Origin: Zopfochytrium polystomum
Lineage: Eukaryota; Chytridiomycota; Chytridiomycetes; Chytridiales; Chytridiaceae
Length of the DNA: 64,000 nucleotides
NCBI GenBank assembly: GCA_025765615.1
Contig: JAIVFJ010000233.1
Coordinates: 1-64,000 of the forward strand
Reading direction: 5' to 3'
In this document: piece by piece, positions 22,713 through 32,149 of the stretch
Numbering within the stretch: position 1 is the first letter of the stretch
How the letters are laid out: every line of letters begins with the position of its first letter
Program-made: the position numbers and the translations under genes
The notes under the pieces: model-generated
Databases searched by the model: none
Told to the model about the DNA's origin: nothing
The model's input: the letters and a program-made list of their open reading frames with translations, nothing else

Positions 22713-25658
22713 TCATCTCCCCCTTTTAGGCCTCTTCTGCAACTTGGTGGGGTACCTGGTCTTGAACTTGAGCAGAAGGTCTTGGCAGTGAGTGAGGTTT
22801 GACTCAGGTTCCCAGGTGTTGTCAGCATCTGAGTAACCTTTCCACTTAACAAGGAACTTGAGTGTTCTTCCAAACCACTTGGCATCCAAGATTTGTTCAA
22901 CCTCAAATTCCTCTTCACCTTCTACCTCAACTGGAGGAGGAGGAGGAACAACTCTGCCTGGAATGGAATTGGCCACAAACTTCTCCAAAAGGCTGACATG
23001 GAAAACTGGGTGGATCTTCATGGACGCAGGGAGATCCAGCTTGAAGGTGACTGGATTGATTTGCTCCAAGATCTTGAAAGGTCTCAACTTGAGGTTGTCT
23101 AGCTTGGGACTTGGTCTTTTGGTCTGCAAGTTCTTCCTCATGCCTGGCCAGTAAAAGTCTCTGGAAACAAGCTCATATGTCTTGTGCTCTCCTGGGTGTC
23201 CAGCTGTTGCTGCATCATGCCTTGTCTTGAGTATCTCAAGTTTTTCCTCTTCTTGGCTGATTTGAATCTTGTGAGGCTTGGGGTCCTTGGAAATAGCATG
23301 GGCCCACACACTGTCAGGAAGCAATGAAAGGTGTGTCTTGGATGGTGGGGTGAAACCATCTCCCCCTTCAGGTGCAAGGTCTGTTCTTCTTGACAGGGCA
23401 TCAGCCACAGTGTTAAGGTGGCCAGGAGAATAGCACAGCTTAAAGTCATACTCAGAGAGCAGTTCAGCCCACCTGGCATGCCTCTGCTTGAGCAACCTCC
23501 TTGCCCTGAAGAAGGTGAGGTTCTTGTGATCAGAATAGACAGAGATGCCTTTAGAACCAGCCAAGTAGTGTCTCCAGAATTTGAATGCTTCCACAATTGC
23601 AAGCAACTCCTTGTCATGGACTGTGTAGTTACACTCAGCACTGTTCAGCTTCCTGGAGTAATATGCCACTGGATGCAGAGGAGCAGAGGGTTCCTGAGAG
23701 CTTGGCTGGGACAGAACAGCGCCAAGGGCATAGTCTGAGGCATCAGTTTCCAAGGTGAAGGGAAGCAAGGGATCCACATGCTTAAGGAGTGGTGCACTTG
23801 TGGTTGCTGTCTTAAGAGCTAGCCAGGCTTGCTCTGCTGCTGGGGTCCATTCAAACTTGGTGGTCTTCTTGGTGAGATCAGTGAGAGGCTTGGCTATGGC
23901 AGAATAGTTGGCAATGAAGGTTCTGTAGAAGTTGCAAAATCCAAGGAAGCTTTGAACATCCTTGATGGAATTTGGAGCCTTCCATTCAAGAATAGTTTGG
24001 ATCTTGTCTGGTGCCATGGAGATCCCTTTGTCAGACACAATGAACCCCAAAAACTCAATGGAGGTCTTGTGGAATTCACACTTCTCCAGCTTTGCATAGA
24101 GGTGATGCTGTCTGAGTCTCTCCAAGACAGTCTTGACATGTCCCATATGGCTTGCAGTGTCAGATGAAAATACCAGGATATCATCCAGGTAGACAATGAC
24201 AAAAAGGTCCAGAATATCCCTGAAGATGTCATTCATCATGCCTTGGAAAATAGCTGGAGCATTGGTAAGTCCAAAGGGCATAACCAAGTACTCAAAGTGA
24301 CCGTATTTGCATCTGAAGGCAGTCTTCCATTGATCCTGGGGCTTAATTCTGACCAAATTGTAGGCACCTCTGAGGTCAATCTTGGAAAATATCCTTGCAT
24401 GGCTCAGTTTGTCCAGTAATTCAGAGATGAGAGGCAGTGGATAGCGGTTCTTGACTGTCATCTCATTGAGATCTCTGTAGTCCACACAGGGTCTCAGTCC
24501 CCCATCCTTCTTCTTGACAAAAAAGATGGGAGCTCCAGCTGGTGACTTGGAAGGTTGGATGAATCCCTTGTTCAGCATTTCTTCAATGTATTCTTGGAGG
24601 GCCTTGGCTTCTGGTGGAGAGAGGTGGTACAGTGGCTTGAAAGGTGGGCTGCAAGTTTCATCCTTGAGTGGGATTTCACAGTCATAAGGCCTCTGAGCTG
24701 GTAGCAGGTCTGCCTTGGTCTTGGAAAACACATCAGCATAAGGGAGATATTCTTTTGGTAGCTTGGATGCCAGCAAAAGGTCTGATGGGTCCAGGTTGTT
24801 GTGCTCCTCAGCAGTGGGGCTTGAATTCTTGACTGGGAACTGTGATTCTTGAATCTTTGACTGAGAGTTCTGTTCTTGGCAAAGACTGTGAGCTGTGGAA
24901 CTTGAATCTTGAATGTGGACTGTGAACTGTGGTACTTGAATCTTTGACTGTGGGTTCTGTGAACAAGAGTCATGGCCATGACTGTGAGCTCTATGAGCTC
25001 TACTTGAATCTTGACTGTGAACTGTGAACTGTGGAACTGGAGTCTTGGCTGGCTGTGAATCTTGAATCAAGGGCTTGAGAGCATGAGACTTGGGGGCTTG
25101 ACTTGAGTTTTGGGTGACTGTTCCAATTGGTGGAGGTTGGACTTGACCAGTGACCCAATCAATGGCAGGGTTCTGGGCTTGCAGCCATGGTAATCCCAGG
25201 ATGACAGAGAATGTGGGTGAGCCAAGATCCAATACTTCCAGATTGACCATGGATGGTGGAAAGTCTTGGATGTGGAGGTTTAGCTTGGTTTCATGGCTGA
25301 TTTCCTTGAACAGAGCATGATTGGCAAAGTGGACCTTGAGGGGTGTGGATTTCTTGATCGTAGGAATGGCACAAGACTTGGCAAGGGTGGCATCAATGAT
25401 GTTGCAGGATGATCCAGAGTCTATAAGGGCCTTGGTTGTGATGGTTGACTTGGGTGAGAGTTGAATCTTGACATCCATGGTGAGTTGGTGGGGCTTGGAA
25501 TCTGAGGTGTTTGTGGTGCTGGTGGTGGTGATGAAACAGGGGCAGCTTGGAGGAGGGTCCAGGGAATTGCCCCTCAGTGAGCCTGGACCTGGGAGTTTGG
25601 GTGCTTCTTCCTTGGGCAGTCCTTGACAGCATGCTCCTTGGAGCCACAGTAGAAACAC
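22713..25658 (-). CDS. pol: Chromovirus pol (PR-RT-RH-partial IN-chromodomain)
   Basis: The open frame is 981 codons; the physical pol probably begins through a -1 frameshift near 25,600 rather than at the first ATG. In order: aspartic protease with LIDSGSSCNIID, reverse transcriptase with YLDDILVFSS and the usual upstream LRPCVDYRDLN, RNase H with LETDASDYALGAVL, the start of the integrase His/Cys finger with GHPGEHKTYELVSRDFYWPG, and then a direct jump to TKRPSPKLDNLKLRPFKILE. The D,D-35-E catalytic core that normally lies between is absent, roughly 250-300 residues. The C-terminus keeps a chromodomain (FLVKWKGYSDADNTWEPESN), which is known to guide chromoviruses to marked chromatin. The product should still support reverse transcription but not integration unless integrase is supplied from elsewhere. 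Confidence 0.93.
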   Translation of the reverse strand: MFLLWLQGACCQGLPKEEAPKLPGPGSLRGNSLDPPPSCPCFITTTSTTNTSDSKPHQLTMDVKIQLSPKSTITTKALIDSGSSCNIIDATLAKSCAIPTIKKSTPLKVHFANHALFKEISHETKLNLHIQDFPPSMVNLEVLDLGSPTFSVILGLPWLQAQNPAIDWVTGQVQPPPIGTVTQNSSQAPKSHALKPLIQDSQPAKTPVPQFTVHSQDSSRAHRAHSHGHDSCSQNPQSKIQVPQFTVHIQDSSSTAHSLCQEQNSQSKIQESQFPVKNSSPTAEEHNNLDPSDLLLASKLPKEYLPYADVFSKTKADLLPAQRPYDCEIPLKDETCSPPFKPLYHLSPPEAKALQEYIEEMLNKGFIQPSKSPAGAPIFFVKKKDGGLRPCVDYRDLNEMTVKNRYPLPLISELLDKLSHARIFSKIDLRGAYNLVRIKPQDQWKTAFRCKYGHFEYLVMPFGLTNAPAIFQGMMNDIFRDILDLFVIVYLDDILVFSSDTASHMGHVKTVLERLRQHHLYAKLEKCEFHKTSIEFLGFIVSDKGISMAPDKIQTILEWKAPNSIKDVQSFLGFCNFYRTFIANYSAIAKPLTDLTKKTTKFEWTPAAEQAWLALKTATTSAPLLKHVDPLLPFTLETDASDYALGAVLSQPSSQEPSAPLHPVAYYSRKLNSAECNYTVHDKELLAIVEAFKFWRHYLAGSKGISVYSDHKNLTFFRARRLLKQRHARWAELLSEYDFKLCYSPGHLNTVADALSRRTDLAPEGGDGFTPPSKTHLSLLPDSVWAHAISKDPKPHKIQISQEEEKLEILKTRHDAATAGHPGEHKTYELVSRDFYWPGMRKNLQTKRPSPKLDNLKLRPFKILEQINPVTFKLDLPASMKIHPVFHVSLLEKFVANSIPGRVVPPPPPVEVEGEEEFEVEQILDAKWFGRTLKFLVKWKGYSDADNTWEPESNLTHCQDLLLKFKTRYPTKLQKRPKRGR
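22716..22727 (-). promoter_or_regulatory. Polypurine tract
   Basis: On the minus strand AAAAGGGGGAGA immediately precedes the pol stop and the 3' LTR, the expected place for plus-strand priming. Confidence 0.8.
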
Positions 25659-26497
25659 AGTCCCTGCTGGGCCCTCCTTGTTTTCTCCTCTTGGCTCAGA
25701 GGACCCTTAGGAAGTGTCTCAACTGCATCCACTTGCATGGGTTCAGGAACTGTAAGAGCTTGAGGGACTGGGGTAGGTCTTGATGTAGTTCCTACTTGTC
25801 TTTGCTTCAGCCTCTTGGAGTAGAGTCTGTTGTCAATCTTGATGGCAAGGAGAATGTACTCTTCCAAGGTCTCAGGGATGTCCAGAGACTGGGAGAGCAT
25901 GTCTTGGATAGACTCATGGAGACCATCATGGTACAGCTCCATCAGAGCTGCATCATTGTATCCAGAGTCTCTGGCTAGTTGCTTGAATTGGTTGGTGTAG
26001 GCCACACAAGATTGCTTTCCTTGCTTGATATGCTTGAGCTTGGATCTTGCTGTCCAAGATGCGTAGGGGTCACCAAAGGTAGCCTCCAGCCCCTCCCAGA
26101 GTGCTTGCAGGGTGGTGGGTGTGCTTGGGAGAGATCTGTACCATGATTGAGCTTGACCAGACAGGAGGGTGCTTGTGAAAAGAACCTTGACTTGCTCACT
26201 GGGAAATCTTGAAGGTTGGAGAAGGATGACATTCTCCACAGTGGCCATAAAGTTCCTAAGGTCTTTGGCCAGCCCAGTGAACTTGTCAGGGCTGGGAACC
26301 TTGGGCTCTCTTGCTTGGTTGGCTTGGGGCAGGGGAAGAGCTTGATGTTCTTGTTGGTGAAGTTGTTGTTGAAGCTGGCGCTGCTGGTGAAGGACTTGTT
26401 CTTGAAGTTGGTGTGTCTGTCTTGAAAGGGCTTGTAATTGGTCCATCAAGGCTTGGAAGGCAGTTGCATCAGGGAAGGTGTTGTTTGGGTCAGACAT
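25574..26497 (-). CDS. gag: Chromovirus gag
   Basis: The 307-aa frame starts at an ATG 41 bases inside the 5' LTR end and encodes a capsid-type Gag. The N-terminal third is Gln-rich with a likely coiled coil (residues ~15-55). The retrotransposon gag core contains KVLFTSTLLSGQAQSWYRSL and the following LWEGLEATFGDP. A single CCHC zinc knuckle, CFYCGSKEHAVKDC, lies near the C-terminus. Gag would assemble the particle in which reverse transcription takes place. It overlaps pol by 85 bases in the -1 frame, and the frame is intact. Confidence 0.93.
   Translation of the reverse strand: MSDPNNTFPDATAFQALMDQLQALSRQTHQLQEQVLHQQRQLQQQLHQQEHQALPLPQANQAREPKVPSPDKFTGLAKDLRNFMATVENVILLQPSRFPSEQVKVLFTSTLLSGQAQSWYRSLPSTPTTLQALWEGLEATFGDPYASWTARSKLKHIKQGKQSCVAYTNQFKQLARDSGYNDAALMELYHDGLHESIQDMLSQSLDIPETLEEYILLAIKIDNRLYSKRLKQRQVGTTSRPTPVPQALTVPEPMQVDAVETLPKGPLSQEEKTRRAQQGLCFYCGSKEHAVKDCPRKKHPNSQVQAH
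25595..25601 (-). promoter_or_regulatory. Candidate -1 ribosomal frameshift site
   Basis: On the minus strand the heptamer CCCAAAC falls in the gag frame as C-CCA-AAC, the X-XXY-YYZ arrangement of -1 slippery sites, 18 bases upstream of the gag stop. Slipping back one base reads CCC-AAA and enters the pol frame (APKLPGPG). Confidence 0.7.
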
Positions 26498-26524
26498 GAT
26501 GGCAGAGAGTAGTAGGAGAGGGTG

Positions 26525-26535
26525 AAGTGAATTAT
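26525..26535 (-). promoter_or_regulatory. Self-priming primer-binding site
   Basis: On the minus strand ATAATTCACTT lies two bases past the 5' LTR. It is the exact reverse complement of AAGTGAATTAT at 26,608-26,618 in the LTR, about 29 bases after a TATA box (26,647-26,653), where transcription should start. This matches the Tf1/sushi arrangement in which the first 11 bases of the RNA prime minus-strand synthesis. No tRNA-complementary site is seen here. Confidence 0.82.
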
Positions 26536-26537
26536 GA

Positions 26538-26890
26538 TGTCAGGAACAGGGCAGGACAGGACAAGGCAGACAAGGAACTGAGAGGAGTGATGATTGTATT
26601 GGAAACAATAATTCACTTGAGGGATGGGACAGGTCCCCCATCCCCCTTTTATACCTTTTGAGAGTCTTCCTTGTCAAGACTCAAAGAAAGTTCCAGAAAG
26701 AGCAATTAGTAATACAATGATACCAATGATACTAATGACAACAAGACAAGTCAGGAAAGCAAAGAAGGTTCCAGAAGGCTCCACAAGGTTCCATGAAGGA
26801 ATGTTCTATAATGTTCCAGAAGGTTCCAGAAGGTTCCATGAAGGAATGTTCTAGAAGGTTCCAGAGGTTTCCAGAGGGTGATTCATAACA
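26538..26890 (-). repeat. Chromovirus 5' LTR with promoter
   Basis: It matches the 3' LTR in length and, by eye, sequence. A TATAAAA box on the minus strand lies at 26,647-26,653. Upstream are repeated blocks of the type GTTCCAGAAGGTTCC (+ strand), which form imperfect GAA/TTC inverted repeats resembling heat-shock elements. Confidence 0.9.
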
Positions 26891-26895
26891 GTGAC

Positions 26896-27330
26896 CTGAA
26901 GAATTCGCCATATGTTCCAAAACTTCATAGTGCACTAATTTGAGTCAGTCATTTTGTACGCGGTACAGGTGATAAAGTATTTTTCTCTGATAATGATGTA
27001 AACATCAATATCAAACATGAAGGCTTGAGTATCCAGCTGGGTGAGCTGGGTGAGCAAATAGGATCCTTGTACTTTATGTCAGATAACAGGATTCATCCTG
27101 ATCCAAATCTCAAGCTGGTTGAGATTACGAAGACGAAACAGTTGAACATGCCACACTTTGCAGCTGATGAGCAGCATGCATCTGATTTCCGATTGACTGG
27201 GTCATCTCAAAGCCCATGGTCAAGCTTCTATCAAACAACTCCTTTGAAGTTAGCGAGCTAACGCAATACCACATTATCTATGAAGCGACATCGTTGATGA
27301 TAGTGAAGAAACTGAAGGAATCTTCCATTA
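26896..27330 (+). pseudogene. Copia protease / pre-integrase region, right part
   Basis: This resumes the copia coding line after the chromovirus. LKNSPYVPKLHSALI, a stop, then VSHFVRGTGDKVFFSDND match the conserved copia segment between protease and integrase. The frame from 27,025 ends in IGSLYFMSDN and drifts to unrecognisable residues. Integrase proper is not found. Confidence 0.7.
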
Positions 27331-28370
27331 TGAGATCTCTTCTTCATCTTCAGGGGCTCATCTATAGTCTAGTGGCAAAAGGGATAAGACAAGTCTTTAA
27401 GATGGGAAGCTCCTGGTTATTAGCAGAGCCAGTACCCTGGATTCAGCTCAAACTCAACAAAGATGGATGATGTGGTTCAATTCTGTCTTTATTCAAGGAC
27501 AGCTAGCGGGCCCCAGGTTCAAGCCCTGACTATCCAACATGGTGACCAACAGGCAGTAATTCAACAAAGGAATGCCCTAAAGCAGCATGGCATCTGCCAG
27601 TATCACAGAGACAGAGCTCAATGTGAGAACCAACCAGGTAGGGGAAGGAAGAGAAAGGAAAGGGAAGGAAACCTCACGCCAGCTTGGCATACAACACACT
27701 GGCCTGGGGAAATCATACCTCTACTAGCTTGGTCTGGTAGCACTGGCCTAAGAAGACACCATCCCCAGCTTGGTCTGGTATCACTGGCCTAGGGAGAAAC
27801 ACCAAATAGGAAAGAAAGGATTGGTTGTTACCTAGGTAGGATTTATTGAGAGAGAGTAGATATATATAGAACAAAGGAGGAGAGAGAGGGAGTATTTATA
27901 GGAAAGGGGAAGAGAGAAAGAAGGAAAGAAGGAAGAAAGAAAGAAAAGAGAAAAAGGGAAAAGACATAACAAAAGGAGAAAATGAAAGAAAGAACAATTT
28001 GGAAGAATGAATCACTCTTTCAGCCATACCCCCCCTCCACCCAGTGTCTCTCCTGCCTCCAAATTTGGGGTGAACATAATTTGAGGCTTTGAGGCCACAT
28101 CAGTGCAGGGACAGTGGATTGAAAGGTGGGAAAATGAGAGAAAAAGGAAAATGAGTAAAAATAAGAATGAATAGGATGAATAAGGGGTGGGCCCCTTGTG
28201 CTTAGGCCCATTCAGCACAAGGAACAGAGGATGCTCTTTTATAGTGATAAACACTAGAGCCCGTGAGGGATGTGATGAATGGTAATAAAAAATAAATATA
28301 GGGGGCCAATATAATGACATAGTCACAACTGGGGAAGAGCTTTTAGGGAGACCCCAGCTAAGACCATGAT
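27331..28370. other. Foreign insert replacing copia integrase
   Basis: This kilobase replaces the integrase core and carries no recognisable protein. It includes a tRNA-like pair of polymerase III boxes, TAGTCTAGTGG (27,365-27,375) and GGTTCAAGCCC (27,516-27,526), spaced about 140 bases apart, and near-repeats of AGCTTGGTCTGGTA-CACTGGCCTA at 27,725-27,790. It then has a purine-rich block with GGAAAGAAGG-type repeats and, on the minus strand, a TATAAATA near 27,893-27,900. It may combine a degenerate SINE and another element's terminal part. Both readings are tentative. Confidence 0.4.
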
Positions 28371-28372
28371 CA

Positions 28373-30193
28373 GTGAGATTAGGAATCTCACACCATTATC
28401 GTTCCGTATTTGAACAAAGTAAGAGAGCCAGATACTCTGATGAACGCATCACAGCGAATATGGTTAGATTACCAAATTATGAAGATATTCAGAAAGAAAT
28501 ATCAAATAGTGTTCATACTCCCACCATAATCACACTTTCCTCACTTTCTAAAAAGAAGGAAACCATTTTGCAACTTAATCCTCGTCGTCCATTGGTTGAT
28601 AAAATTAAATGGCCCAAACCTTCTCCAACAGTTAATCCAACTGAAGTAGGTTTGAAAATCAAAGCATCTGATGTTTACATTGGAAACATCAAAGAGACAC
28701 TAGAAGGACCATTTGGTCATTCCTTTCTTGCTGCTATGATTCAAGAAATTAATACTTGGACTGGCAAAGATCTTTATGAAATTGTCGACAAGAATCAATA
28801 AACAAACAACATTCTTTTGGGATTTCAGTGGGTATTTGATCTAAAGATCACACCTGATGGATTTGTTGAAAGATTTCGAGCTCATGGTGTTGCCCAAGGC
28901 TTCACACAAGTTCAAGGTATAAATTATACCAAGACTTACTCTCCAGTAGTACGAGCAGAAACCATTCGACTCATGATAGTCCTTTCATTGGCTCTGAATA
29001 TGAGCATTGAACAGATGGATGTATCAACCGCATTTCTCTATGGAGACTTGGTTGAGGACAATTTCATGAAATGCCCACAAGGATTTGAGGTTTACAATTG
29101 AAGGGGGGAACTCTGCATTATTGGATTGAAACGTAGTCTTTCTGGATTACATCAATCTTTAAGGCAATGGTATTTAAAAATAAAGCCATCATTGAACTTC
29201 ATGGTTACAAACCATTAAAGAGTGAACCATCAACTTGGGTTAAATTTGATTTCAAAGAAAACAAATTGCTCATTGTAGTTATTTACATTGATGATATCAT
29301 GATTGCTTCAAACGACCAAATGTTCATCAACACTTTCAAACATGAAATGAACATTTCATCATGACCAACTTGGGTCAAGCAAACTGGTTATTAAAAGTAG
29401 AAGTACTTCAAATCAACAATGGCATATTTGTAGTTCAACGACTATATGCTGAAAAGATTTTGAGACAATTTGGAGTTTGGGATATCCAAATTGACAACTG
29501 TGAAGAAACTCCCATGTTACCAAAATGGAAACATGATGAAGAAAGTGAATTATTGAATTCACAAGAAATTTCACACTACGCATCGTTTCTAATGAAACTT
29601 GCATACCTTGCAAATAAACAAGACCAGATTTATCATTTTCTGTTGGTAGATTTGCGTCATATGTTCAAAGTCCAACCAAACAGCATCTCAATGCTCTAGG
29701 AAGGATCTATCGCTACTTGCAAAGAAATTATGATTATGGATTGTTTTATTACATTTCAAACAAGGACCTTCTTATGTTTTCATCATGGGATGAAGAATCC
29801 ATTGGAACCATTCCCGAAAACATGATACCTACTGGTTACGCCGATGCCAGTTATGGCGAGGAAATCAAAAGCAGATCAAGATCTGGTTATGCTTTCGTGG
29901 TATTTGGATGTTTAATAAGTTGGTCATCAACTATCCAGAAAACAATTTCACTCAGTTCCACTGAGGCTGTATATGTTTCTCTCACTGAAGCTTGCCAAGA
30001 AGCATTGTGGACAAGGAATCACTTGAATGAACTTCAACTTAACACCAAAGGTGCGATTCCTACCTCTCAAGACAACAAGTCCACAATCACTATTGCAACC
30101 AACCCATTTAATCATAAAGGGGTTAAGCACATTGAGATTAAGAAGCGATTTATTGAAGAATTGATCACTGATGGTCAGATCAAGTTGGTCTAG
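28373..30193 (+). pseudogene. Copia reverse transcriptase and RNase H
   Basis: Broken frames read through the copia pol C-terminus. Reverse transcriptase is recognised from GFQWVFDLKITPDGFVERFR and YTKTYSPVVRAETIRLM in 28,817-29,101, and its catalytic YIDDIMIASND in 29,167-29,364. RNase H follows in 29,717-30,193 with GYADASYGEE, SSTEAVYVSLTEACQEA and KHIEIKKRFIEE. Stops near 28,800, 29,100, 29,363 and 29,699 separate the pieces. The order RT then RNase H after the (missing) integrase is diagnostic for Ty1/copia. Confidence 0.88.
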
Positions 30194-30497
30194 TGCCCAA
30201 CTGAGATTATGATTGCAGACATCTTCACAAAATCATTGCCGATCAAGCAATTCCTTCATCTCAGAGATCTACTTGGAATCAGAGGATTCAAAGATGTATC
30301 TCGAGCAGCTGATGTTGCAAGTCTCAATATCACAAAATTCTAGTCAAGGTTTTATCTTTACTCAAAAGGTTTTCTGTTTGAGGCATTTATGGATCTGGTG
30401 CAATTCCAGAGGTTAGTTTTTCCAACTTAGTGTTCCATAAAGTCAAGACGATTATTGAATTTGATCAACAGGTCACCCTCCCTTAATTGCAGGGGGC

Positions 30498-30748
30498 TGT
30501 TGAAGGATGCTTACCAATTTACAATTTAGTAGCATGACTAGCCAACCTTCTGTATTTGCATAGAATTTATGCAGTATTCTTGTGCAGTCATATTGATTGG
30601 TTCACCTTTCAATTCTGGTTGTTTGTCTGTCTGGCCACCATTTGGACAAGCACTGGACTACAGACAGAGCTTCTCATGAAAATAAAGAATAATTTTTCTG
30701 CCACGACGAATCTGTTTTGCAAAAGGAACCAGCATGCTTAAATCAACA
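30498..30748 (+). repeat. Copia 3' LTR, internally deleted
   Basis: It begins TGTTGAAGGATGCTTACCAA directly after the purine-rich AGGGGGC and ends AAATCAACA. It shares both ends with the 5' LTR but is only 251 bp, jumping from GGACAAGCACTGG to the AATAAAGAATAA poly(A)-signal-like region. Confidence 0.8.
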
Positions 30749-31948
30749 CTGTGCCAATCGAATTGGTCGGAAAACGCACGTACCATGCATGAAAGCCTTC
30801 GCACGAAAGCCGCAAGAAAAAAAAATTTGGGAGAAGAGTTGACAACGAAAAACAAGGAGCAACAAGGAGACAGGCGCTGTCGACAAATGACGGCAAGACA
30901 ACAAGCCATAACAAGCTCCGACCCGCCTGTTCTCCACGCCCCCACTTCCGGCCCAGGACCATCATCGTCATCGGCCGTCTTGGCGGTGGCACAAGCCGTC
31001 GTCGATGCATCATCAGACAACTCGCCGTCGCCGTCGTCGTCGTCCTCCTCCCCCTCTTCACAAGAAACTCAAGGCGGCTAGGACAACGACGGGATGAGGG
31101 CGGCGGTGGGAGAGAACTCGTTGAGTGGACCCGGCAGTAGCACCCTCCTGCCCCGTCCTCAAAACTTGGCCCCTCCCGAGTCGGACACTCCTCACTTGCG
31201 TTTTAGTTTCCGATCGCTCACGAGTATGTAGGCAGCCCAACCCCCTCGTCGTAACTTTTTAAATGTTTTGGCAATTGAAAGGATTCAGCCCCTTCCGTTG
31301 CTGAAGCTTGTGCGTCAAACGGAGTGGATCGGGACGCTTTGGAAGACAGAGCAAGGCAGCTCTAGCTTTCGGGTTGCCATGAAGGTTTGGCCCCGCTCAA
31401 CGGCAAGAAAGTAGTTTCAGGCTCGGTTTTATGATGCCTTTAACAGCCTGTGTAGGAAAAAGCCGTTTTTTTTTTGTGGAGGGCAAGACTGCAGTCGAAC
31501 AGTGGGTTAGCGTGGGTTGCATTTTTAACAGGGACGTTCCTTCAAGCATTTATCCACCTGGTTATGACTCATAACCGCGCAGCGGACTTTCTTCCTCTCT
31601 AGCCGTCGTCCGCCACTCCTCGCCTCCGTTGCTTAGGGTTATGTGCTTGACTGGGCCAAAGTGATTCGTGCATTACCTGTCGCAGCGGCCAAACTCTTAT
31701 GGCACCAACCGCACCATCAAACGCTGTTGGAGGTCTTTACGGACAGAGCACGAAGGATAATTGCGGGATTCTGACGCGCAAAACAACATTGAAAACAATA
31801 GGGTGGCATGATTGAGCAAATTATGATCGCTACTAGCGGTTCCACAACGATCTGCCCCCGAGCTTGGTAAGAGTACTGTTCAATCTAGGGCAGCCGTTGC
31901 GCTGGACTTTCACCCAAGTTAGTTTGTGGTTTTGATTGTCGGTTGTTG

Positions 31949-32149
31949 ATGCAGTTGCTGTTCGCGCTCTCGGGTCTGAACGTCGTCGGCGGCAAGTCGT
32001 GGCGGAAGGACGCCCGATCCGCTCGCGGCGCCGCCCTCTTCGCGTCCTTCGTCGTCGCCGCCCGCAACTCTCCGTCATCGTCCTCGTCGCCGTCTCCTTC
32101 ACGTTCAAGCCTCCCCCACCATCATCACCCGTCGTCGCCGCACGTCTGA
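31949..32149 (+). pseudogene. Truncated start of propeller-like gene (unit B)
   Basis: It begins MQLLFALSGLNVVGGKSWRK and keeps about 66 codons before a stop; just beyond, RLIVWDNLRGNIA matches the next segment of the full gene (RLIVWDHLHGNIA) in another frame. The rest of the gene is missing. Confidence 0.75.

Larger units (their letters stand above)
22360..26890 (-). mobile_element. Complete-ended Ty3/gypsy chromovirus, integrase core deleted
   Basis: Two 353-bp LTRs, which I could not tell apart by eye, bound the element, and a perfect 5-bp target duplication GTGAC lies at 22,355-22,359 and 26,891-26,895. The element reads on the minus strand: 5' LTR 26,538-26,890, primer site, gag, pol, polypurine tract, 3' LTR 22,360-22,712. 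Gag has a CCHC knuckle. Pol has protease, reverse transcriptase, RNase H, the start of the integrase zinc finger and a C-terminal chromodomain, but the integrase catalytic core is missing by a frame-preserving deletion. Identical LTRs and open frames imply a recent insertion inside the older copia element. Confidence 0.95.
19071..30748 (+). mobile_element. Ty1/copia LTR retrotransposon, degenerate and host to nested insertions
   Basis: Terminal sequences start TGTTG and end CAACA. The 5' LTR is 19,071-19,905 and the 3' LTR 30,498-30,748. Order of domains on the + strand is gag, protease, pre-integrase, (integrase core missing), reverse transcriptase, RNase H, the order of Ty1/copia. The coding region is interrupted by a solo LTR (21,681-22,016), a full chromovirus (22,360-26,890) and about 1 kb of other DNA (27.3-28.36 kb), and has stops and frameshifts, so it is dead. 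Flanking pentamers are GTGTG on the left and CTGTG on the right, an imperfect target duplication. The element lies exactly at the junction between duplicated units A and B. Confidence 0.85.

Noticed and set aside
19066..30753. GTGTG/CTGTG as the target duplication of the copia element
   Set aside because: One mismatch, and the left pentamer lies in a GT run, so the match could be chance; kept only as a remark.
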